Part shown: positions 58,605-64,000 of the stretch, one piece after another
Numbering within the stretch: the stretch's first letter is position 1
Layout: every line of letters begins with the position of its first letter
NCBI GenBank assembly: GCA_964550025.1
Contig: CAZJYI010000013.1
Span: 52,562-116,561, forward strand
Length of the DNA stretch: 64,000 nt
Direction of reading: 5' to 3'
From: CAZJYI01 sp964550025
Lineage (GTDB): Bacteria; Verrucomicrobiota; Kiritimatiellia; UBA8416; CAYOBW01
Notes under the pieces: model-generated
What the model was told of the DNA's origin: nothing
Databases searched by the model: none
The model's input: the letters and a program-made list of their open reading frames with translations, nothing else
Program-made: the position numbers and the translations under genes

Positions 58605-60497
58605 ATGGTCGAACGTCGAACATCGAACATCGAACGTCGAACGTCGAACGTCGAACATCAAACGTCGAACGTCGAACATCGAACATCGAACGTCGAACAT
58701 CGAACATCGAATGCAGAATGCCGAGCAGCGGCCGGAAGAGCGCACATTTCGGGACTGAACTCGGTCTCCACTCTGACGGGTCCCCTCTCTCTCCTTCGAC
58801 GTTCGAAGTTCAATGTTCGATGTTGGACGTTCGTTTCCCTGCTCTCCCTGCTTCTCGCCGGTGGCGTTGCCGCTGCCCCGCGTCCCAACGTGCTCTTCCT
58901 CATTCTCGACGACATGAACGACTGGGTTGGATGCCTCGGGGGCCATCCCGACGCCAGGACACCCAACATCGACCGCTTGGCGGAGCGGGGCGTGTTGTTC
59001 ACTAACGCGCAGTGCACGTCCCCCATCTGCGGCCCCTCGCGGGCGGCCGTTTTGACCGGCATGCGGCCCGAGACGACCGGCGTCTACCACAACCGCGGCC
59101 GCTACAAGAGCTACGTGCCGGATGCCGTGGCGCTGCCGCGCCATTTCCGCGACAACGGCTACCACGTGATGGGCGGGGGGAAGATCAACCACGGTCTTGG
59201 GGAGCATGAGCCCGAGAACTGGGACGAATACGGCCCGGGGTGTGGGATCGTCGGAACACCGTTCACGCACGATGAGTTGAAATGCGAGGGCATGCTGCCC
59301 GGCGGGCGCGACGTCGTGCGCAATGGCAAGGTCATCTGCCGACTGCCGATGAACGGCGGCATCTCGATGATCGACCGGCCGGGCAACCAGTGGGACACTT
59401 TTGATTGGGGCGGGCTGCCCTTGCCGGACTCGGCTTTTCCTGACGGCGAACTGGCCGATTGGGCCGTAGAAAGACTACAGGGAGAGCATGAGAAGCCGTT
59501 CTTCCTCGGTGTCGGCATCTACAAGCCGCATCAACCGTTCTTCCTGCCGGAAGCGCACTTCGGGCAGTATGACCCGATGAAGGTCAGCCTGCCGCAGACC
59601 GTGGCTGATGACCTCGGAGATGTGCCGGAGCCGGGGAAGGCCTATGCGCGGGTGGCCTGGACATCCGGAACGCATGAGACCGTTGTGAAGCACAACCAGT
59701 GGCGGCAGGCCGTGGCAGCGTACCTTGCAACCGTGGCCTTTGCCGACGCACAGGTCGGCAAGGTCATCGACGCGTTGGATGCGAGTCCGCATGCCGCCAA
59801 GACCTGGATCGTGCTTTGGAGCGACCACGGTTGGACGCTGGGCGAGAAATCGCACTGGGGCAAGCAGGACCCCTGGCGGGGCTCCGGGCACGTGCCGCTC
59901 ATTATGGTTCCCCCGAAGGACGCTTGTCCTGCGGGGTTTCGGGCCGGGGGGCGTTGTGACGCGCCCGTCAACCTGCTCGACCTGTATCCGACGCTGCTCG
60001 AGATGTGCCGGCTGGCGCGCCGGGCGGAGCTCGAGGGGCGCAGCCTCCTGCCGCTGGTTGCCGATCCGGGCGCCGAATGGTCGGGGGCGACGGTCATGAC
60101 GATCGGCCGCGGGTCACATGCCGTCTGCGACCGACGCTGGCGGTACATTCACTATTACGATGGCAGTGAGGAACTCTACGACCACAGCGTCGATCCCGAG
60201 GAGTGGTTCAACGTTGCCGGCGATTCGGAGAACGCCGGCGTGAAGGCACGCCTGGCACGGCACCTGGTGCGGGACGAACGCATCCGGCGGTACGTGCGCT
60301 GGGGGCGGTACAAGGTGGTCTTCATGGCGGACGGTTCCGCGATGCTGTTCGACATGCGGGGGCGGTTCGGGATCAGCGAGCAATTCGACCTGGCCGCTGA
60401 GAGACCCGAACTGGTGCAGCGGGTAAGAGACTACCTCGAGAAACACAAGATCGCCGATCGGCATGTGGTCATGCCGGAGGAGACAGGCGGAGAATGA
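58605..60497 (+). CDS. Type I sulfatase 4 (iduronate-2-sulfatase-like), repeat-bearing N-terminus
   Basis: 630 residues from ATG 58605. GGAGGAG in the end of the previous gene lies 10 bases upstream. Residues 4-40 are the heptamer array read as RTSNVEH repeats, and residues 64-77 come from a second, inverted array. The signal-peptide core (FVSLLSLLLAGGVAAA) starts only at about residue 76. Motifs: RPNVLFLILDDMNDWVG and CGPSRAAVLTG (C142), ADAQVGKVIDAL, WSDHGWTLGEKSHWGKQD, all characteristic of the iduronate-2-sulfatase-like group. It probably removes 2-O-sulfate from uronic or related sugars. The stop overlaps the start of the next gene (ATGA). Confidence 0.9.
   Translation: MVERRTSNIERRTSNVEHQTSNVEHRTSNVEHRTSNAECRAAAGRAHISGLNSVSTLTGPLSLLRRSKFNVRCWTFVSLLSLLLAGGVAAAPRPNVLFLILDDMNDWVGCLGGHPDARTPNIDRLAERGVLFTNAQCTSPICGPSRAAVLTGMRPETTGVYHNRGRYKSYVPDAVALPRHFRDNGYHVMGGGKINHGLGEHEPENWDEYGPGCGIVGTPFTHDELKCEGMLPGGRDVVRNGKVICRLPMNGGISMIDRPGNQWDTFDWGGLPLPDSAFPDGELADWAVERLQGEHEKPFFLGVGIYKPHQPFFLPEAHFGQYDPMKVSLPQTVADDLGDVPEPGKAYARVAWTSGTHETVVKHNQWRQAVAAYLATVAFADAQVGKVIDALDASPHAAKTWIVLWSDHGWTLGEKSHWGKQDPWRGSGHVPLIMVPPKDACPAGFRAGGRCDAPVNLLDLYPTLLEMCRLARRAELEGRSLLPLVADPGAEWSGATVMTIGRGSHAVCDRRWRYIHYYDGSEELYDHSVDPEEWFNVAGDSENAGVKARLARHLVRDERIRRYVRWGRYKVVFMADGSAMLFDMRGRFGISEQFDLAAERPELVQRVRDYLEKHKIADRHVVMPEETGGE
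58609..58720. repeat. Heptanucleotide array, 16 units
   Basis: Sixteen units of TCGAAC[GA] (last ones TCGAATG, CAGAATG) start two bases after the ATG of sulfatase 4 and stay in frame. Confidence 0.9.
58795..58829. repeat. Heptanucleotide array, 5 units, inverted
   Basis: TTCGACG, TTCGAAG, TTCAATG, TTCGATG, TTGGACG. The units are reverse complements of those at 58609-58720, giving a 75-bp core between inverted arrays, all inside the coding frame. Confidence 0.85.
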
Positions 60498-61705
60498 TGA
60501 GAGAGTGCCTTGTGTGGATGATGTTGGGCGTAGCGGCGATCCTCCCTGTAGCCGCGAGCGCTTGTCGCGCCGAAGCTCCGCGAAGGCGGATGAGCGAGCG
60601 GATCCATGCCGTGGACACGATACCGGTTTTCACCGCGGGGAGTGAGGACTTCGAGGGCGTTGAAAACGCGGCGGAGAAGTACCACCAGTACCGCGAGCAG
60701 AACATCGTGGTAACGAAGACCGGCCGTGTTGTGGCGGTTTGCCAGGGGCGCAACAAGAGCAGCTGGAGTGACCGCTCGGGGCAGGATCTCGTCTGCAAGT
60801 GGAGTGACGACAACGGGACTACCTGGTCCAAGGGCAAATTGATCGCAACGCACGACAATCAGTCGATTTGCCCCAACGCGGCCGTGTACGACGCGGCTCG
60901 CCACCGGATTCACGTGCTCTACAACCTCTTCACCTGGGACTACCAGCACCCGCCCGTTCGCGGGGAGGTCGGTGATCTCAACTGCCGCCAGTTCCAACTC
61001 TGGAGTGATGACGATGGTGAGACATGGAGCGAGCCGCGCGAGATCTCGACCATGGTCGACACGAAAGGCGCGGTCATGGTGGTCGGGTCGGGGGAGGGGA
61101 TCCAGCTCTGTCGCGGGCCGCGCAAGGGGCGACTGATCATTGCGGGAGGCGACTTCTACAAGGGAAAGAAAGTCCTGTGCTTCTACAGCGACGACCGCGG
61201 CGAGACGTGGCAACGCAGCAAGGTCGTGCCGTGGGAAGGCAAGATGGCGTGGGCCAGCGAAAGCAAGGTGGCCGAATTGCCCGACGGGACGCTGGTGCTG
61301 AACAGTCGCACGTTCGTGGCCGGCGGATCAAAGACACGCTTGCGTACACGCGCCTTCAGCCGCGATGGTGGCGAGACCTGGACGACGCTCGAGAACGATC
61401 CGGCGCTCAAGACGGTGAGCTGCAACGGGGCGCTACTGGCCGTCCCGTGCGACAGGGGGACCGATGGCACCATTCTGCTCTGCTCCGTTCCCGTCGGCCC
61501 GATGCGGACCCGCGGAACGGTTTACGTCAGCTTTGATGGCGGACAGACGTGGCCGCACAAGCGCCTGGCCGTGCCGGGGCTGTTCGCGTACTCGAGCCTG
61601 GTGCGCTTCGCGGACGGGAAGATCGGGCTCTTCTACGAATCGCGCAATCACAAGGATATCGTCCTGGCGCGCTTTGGACTGGATTGGTTGATGGGAGTGG
61701 AGTGA
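60494..61705 (+). CDS. Exo-sialidase family protein (BNR), repeat in the signal-peptide region
   Basis: 403 residues. ATG 60494 overlaps the sulfatase 4 stop; GGCGGAG is just upstream. The signal peptide (LVWMMLGVAAILPVAASA) runs directly into residues coded by a GTAG-family repeat (60548-60602; VAASACRAEAPRRRMSER). The mature part has YHQYREQN (Arg of the sialidase arginine cluster), DRSGQDLVCKWSDDNGTTW and further Asp-boxes SDDDGETW, SDDRGETW, SRDGGETW and SFDGGQTW. This gives a full propeller (about 45-400). It is the intact homologue of the shortened gene at 25976. It probably removes a terminal acidic or deoxy sugar once sulfates are gone. Confidence 0.88.
   Translation: MMRECLVWMMLGVAAILPVAASACRAEAPRRRMSERIHAVDTIPVFTAGSEDFEGVENAAEKYHQYREQNIVVTKTGRVVAVCQGRNKSSWSDRSGQDLVCKWSDDNGTTWSKGKLIATHDNQSICPNAAVYDAARHRIHVLYNLFTWDYQHPPVRGEVGDLNCRQFQLWSDDDGETWSEPREISTMVDTKGAVMVVGSGEGIQLCRGPRKGRLIIAGGDFYKGKKVLCFYSDDRGETWQRSKVVPWEGKMAWASESKVAELPDGTLVLNSRTFVAGGSKTRLRTRAFSRDGGETWTTLENDPALKTVSCNGALLAVPCDRGTDGTILLCSVPVGPMRTRGTVYVSFDGGQTWPHKRLAVPGLFAYSSLVRFADGKIGLFYESRNHKDIVLARFGLDWLMGVE
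60548..60602. repeat. GTAG-family repeat inside a coding region
   Basis: GTAGCCGCGAGCGCTTGTCG through GATGAGCGAGCGGA. The same sequence type, with an insert, occurs between genes at 50619-50681 and 61843-61905. Confidence 0.85.
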
Positions 61706-61714
61706 ACCGGGAGA

Positions 61715-61794
61715 TCCACTCGCTCACGCTCGTGGCTACAGGGAGGGGATATGGCTACAGGGAGCGAATGTAGCCGCGAGCGTGAGTGAGCGGA
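61715..61794. repeat. GTAG repeat pair, head-to-head
   Basis: TCCACTCGCTCACGCTCGTG with CTAC (61736-61739), a second CTAC at 61754, then GTAGCCGCGAGCGTGAGTGA from 61770. Confidence 0.8.
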
Positions 61795-61842
61795 GAGAGA
61801 GTTGCGGCGGGAGAGCTGAAGGAGCTTGGAACGCATGTCCCT

Positions 61843-61905
61843 GTAGCCGCGAGCGCCTGTCGCGCCGTATCCGCCACGGGCGGAGAAGGCGGATGAGTGA
61901 GCGGA
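61843..61905. repeat. GTAG-family repeat with GTATCCGCCACGGGCGG insert
   Basis: GTAGCCGCGAGCGCCTGTCG to GAGTGAGCGGA. It is nearly identical to 50619-50681 and ends 21 bp before the next start codon. Confidence 0.8.
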
Positions 61906-61926
61906 GAGGATGGTTAGGAGAGCGAA

Positions 61927-64000
61927 ATGAGCAAGTTGAGACGGAACGTCTTTCTGGCGCTATTGACACTGGCATGTTGTGCGTCTGCATCTGCGGAGGA
62001 ATCTGCCCCCCGTGAGTTTCTCGACTGGGACGAGCTGCCACCCGTGCCGGACGAGATCGGATTCGCCGGGCCTTACGCCGGGATCAGCAGTAACGCGCTG
62101 ATCGTGGCCGGCGGCGCCAATTTCCCGAAGCCCGTCTGGGAGAATGACAAAGTCTGGCACGACGGCATCCATGTCATGGTGAAAACGGGCGATTCGGACT
62201 ACCAGTGGTTGGACGGCGGCCGGTTGGCCAATCCGTTGGCGTACGGTGCCGCGGTGACCGTCGGCGACAGCCTGATCTGCATCGGCGGGGCCGACAGCAG
62301 CAATGTGTACGCCGACGTGTTCTCCCTGACATGGGACGCCGACAAGCAAACGGTTGTCCGCCGCGAGCTGCCGTCGCTTCCAACGCCCTGTGCCTACGGT
62401 GCGGCGACGGTTATCGGTCCCAGGATCTACCTCGCCGGCGGCCAAAGCGGCGGGAAGCTGGAGACCGCCATGAAGAGCTTTCAGGTGCTCGACATGTCCA
62501 AACAGGGGACAGCCGGTTTTGGCTGGCAGAAGTTGCCAGCCTGGCCGGGACCTGAGCGCGCCTTCAACCTCACCGTTGCGCAGCACAACGGATTCGACAT
62601 GTGCGTGTACGTGATGAGCGGCCGGCGGATGGCGGAGGGGCAGTTCGATTTCCTCAAAGACGTCTACGAGTTCAATGCGAAGCAGGAGAAGTGGCGTCGC
62701 GTATCGGATGTGCCAGCCTGCGTGATGGCCGGAACGGCGGTGGCTGTCGGCCAGTCGCACGTCTTCGTGCTTGGGGGCGCCGACGGTTCGCTGGTGCATC
62801 GCGTCGACGAACTGAGAGACAACCATCCCGGCTTTCCAAAACGCGCGCTGGCCTTCCACGCCATCACCGGTAAGTGGACGGAGGCGGGGGCGATGCCGGC
62901 CAACCACGTGACGACCATCGCTGTGCCGTGGGGCGACATGGTCGTGATTCCGACCGGTGAGGTGCGGCCGCGCGTGCGTTCACCGAAGGTCTGGGCCGTG
63001 AAGCCCGTGGCGCGGTCAAAGACGTTCGGAACAGTCAACTACATTGTCCTGTTCGGTTACCTGCTCGCGATGGTCGGCGTTGGTGTCTACTTCGCGAAGA
63101 AGAACAAGAACACCGACGACTTCTTCCGCGGGGGCAAACACATCGTCTGGTGGGCCGCGGGATGCAGCATCTTTGCGACGATGCTGAGTTCGCTGACGTA
63201 CACCGGGATCCCGTCAAAGGCCTTTGCGCAGGACATGGTTTACATGGTCGGGAATTTCATGATTCCCGTCGTCGCCGTTCTTGTCGTGTACGTGGCACTG
63301 CCCTTCTTCCGGCAGATTGATGCCACCAGCGCCTACGAGTATCTCGAGAAGCGTTTCAGCCTGCCCGTCCGGCTCTTTGGAAGCTTGAGTTTCACGGTGT
63401 ACCACATCTTCCGCATGGCGGTGGTGATGTCGCTGACGGGCCTGGCACTGGCCGCGGCCACGCCCCTGACTCCCGCGCAGTCGGTGCTCCTGATGGGCGT
63501 GCTGAGCATCATATACTGCACCATGGGGGGCATCGAAGCCGTAATCTGGACCGACACGATCCAGACGGTTGTGCTGCTGGGTGGCGCCGTACTGGCGATG
63601 GTCCTGTTGATCACGGGCGTTGACGGCGGCATCGGCGGTTTCATCGAAACCGCCGGTTCGGCCGGCAAATTCCGCGTTGCCAATTTCCACTGGGACATCA
63701 CCAGTGCCCGGATCGCACTGTGGGTGATTGTGCTGGGGGCGATCGGCCAGAACGTCTCGTCCTACACGGCCGACCAGGCGGTGGTGCAGCGCTACATGAC
63801 GACCTCCAGCCGCAAACGGGCCGCCAGGTCGATCTGGACGGCCGCCATCCTCGCCATCCCGGCCACGCTGCTGTTCTTCGGCATCGGCGCCGCGCTCTTC
63901 GCTTTCTACTCGTCGCATCCGGAACGGCTGGATCCCACGATCACCACCGACCAGGTCTTTCCGCTCTTCATCGCGAACGAGATGCCCGTCGGCATCGCGG
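61927..64000 (+). CDS. Kelch mutarotase fused to sodium:solute symporter (3' truncated)
   Basis: The reading frame is open from ATG 61927 to the window end (691 codons seen). A signal peptide (FLALLTLACCASASA) leads to a NanM-like kelch propeller (about 30-350; IGFAGPYAGISSNALIVAGG, AYGAAVTVGDSLICIGG, MSGRRMAEGQFDFLKDV). From about residue 365 an SSS-family Na+ symporter begins: NYIVLFGYLLAMVGVGVYFA, KNTDDFFRGGKHIVWWAAG, SSLTYTGIPSKAF, a transmembrane run and MGGIEAVIWTDTIQ. The fused mutarotase would sit outside the membrane and feed the preferred anomer to the transporter. The fold order matches known sialic-acid-type importers of PVC bacteria. Likely the uptake step for this locus. Confidence 0.92.
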   Translation, partial: MSKLRRNVFLALLTLACCASASAEESAPREFLDWDELPPVPDEIGFAGPYAGISSNALIVAGGANFPKPVWENDKVWHDGIHVMVKTGDSDYQWLDGGRLANPLAYGAAVTVGDSLICIGGADSSNVYADVFSLTWDADKQTVVRRELPSLPTPCAYGAATVIGPRIYLAGGQSGGKLETAMKSFQVLDMSKQGTAGFGWQKLPAWPGPERAFNLTVAQHNGFDMCVYVMSGRRMAEGQFDFLKDVYEFNAKQEKWRRVSDVPACVMAGTAVAVGQSHVFVLGGADGSLVHRVDELRDNHPGFPKRALAFHAITGKWTEAGAMPANHVTTIAVPWGDMVVIPTGEVRPRVRSPKVWAVKPVARSKTFGTVNYIVLFGYLLAMVGVGVYFAKKNKNTDDFFRGGKHIVWWAAGCSIFATMLSSLTYTGIPSKAFAQDMVYMVGNFMIPVVAVLVVYVALPFFRQIDATSAYEYLEKRFSLPVRLFGSLSFTVYHIFRMAVVMSLTGLALAAATPLTPAQSVLLMGVLSIIYCTMGGIEAVIWTDTIQTVVLLGGAVLAMVLLITGVDGGIGGFIETAGSAGKFRVANFHWDITSARIALWVIVLGAIGQNVSSYTADQAVVQRYMTTSSRKRAARSIWTAAILAIPATLLFFGIGAALFAFYSSHPERLDPTITTDQVFPLFIANEMPVGIA

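Noticed and set aside
58609..58720. Possible CRISPR array
   Set aside because: Units are 7 bp and contiguous, without spacers, and lie inside a sulfatase coding frame; no cas genes are present.
49503..64000. Classical sialic acid catabolic operon
   Set aside because: No N-acetylneuraminate lyase, intact ManNAc kinase or GlcNAc-6-P enzymes are visible; epimerase, sialidase and mutarotase names are family-level only.

Overview
The window is about 64 kb of high-GC bacterial DNA. It is packed with exported proteins: sulfatases, sialidase-like proteins, CotH/lamin-tail proteins, concanavalin-like (LamG) proteins and HzsA-related multihaem proteins. Also present is a mutarotase-Na+ symporter fusion. 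This content points to a PVC-superphylum glycan degrader, most likely Kiritimatiellota, Lentisphaerota or a neighbouring Verrucomicrobiota/Planctomycetota lineage. That placement comes from gene content, not from a marker gene. I saw no rRNA, tRNA, CRISPR array, transposase or phage gene.

Layout. 1-10.8 kb (+): the 3' part of a CotH/lamin-tail surface protein, then two HzsA-related proteins. 10.9-15.7 kb (-): a third HzsA-related protein, an IclR regulator 5 bp downstream and a coiled-coil exported protein. 15.9-22.1 kb: a frameshifted autotransporter-repeat remnant, a YbaK-like deacylase, two TRL-like lipoproteins, a beta-helix protein, a C-type-lectin protein, an SRPBCC protein and an AlkC-type DNA repair protein. 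22.1-30.5 kb (-): a LamG protein, two clear pseudogenes (SGNH/LamG and NPCBM/GH20), an internally shortened sialidase, a sulfatase-sialidase fusion and an internally shortened ROK kinase. This stretch looks like a decaying glycan locus. 30.9-39.2 kb (+): a double-winged-helix regulator, a 2055-residue CotH/lamin-tail protein and a beta-helix protein. 39.3-45.7 kb (-): a dual esterase and a Calx-beta/LamG giant. 45.9-64 kb: an XylR-like regulator, a URO-D/kelch pair, and then a (+) run of GntR regulator, AGE epimerase, sialidase-like protein, four sulfatases, a sialidase and a kelch-SSS symporter fusion. Taken together, the last run reads as a desulfation, exo-hydrolysis, uptake and epimerisation locus for a sulfated, possibly acidic, glycan.

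The most unusual signals are not single genes. (1) Five LamG/autotransporter-type genes, two of them pseudogenes, end exactly in G-T-[IV]-[FIL]-x-I-R. (2) Several unrelated GTAG-headed palindromic repeats (REP/REPIN-like) occupy most intergenic gaps. At four genes the GTAG supplies the stop codon in the same phase. (3) A 7-bp tandem repeat, the GTAG repeats and a 9-bp repeat have invaded signal-peptide coding regions or gene ends of several exported enzymes. (4) A new-looking concanavalin-like module recurs four times. (5) Several genes at 18-31 kb carry in-frame internal deletions or frameshifts. (6) Three genes have strong promoters that predict leaderless or nearly leaderless mRNAs.
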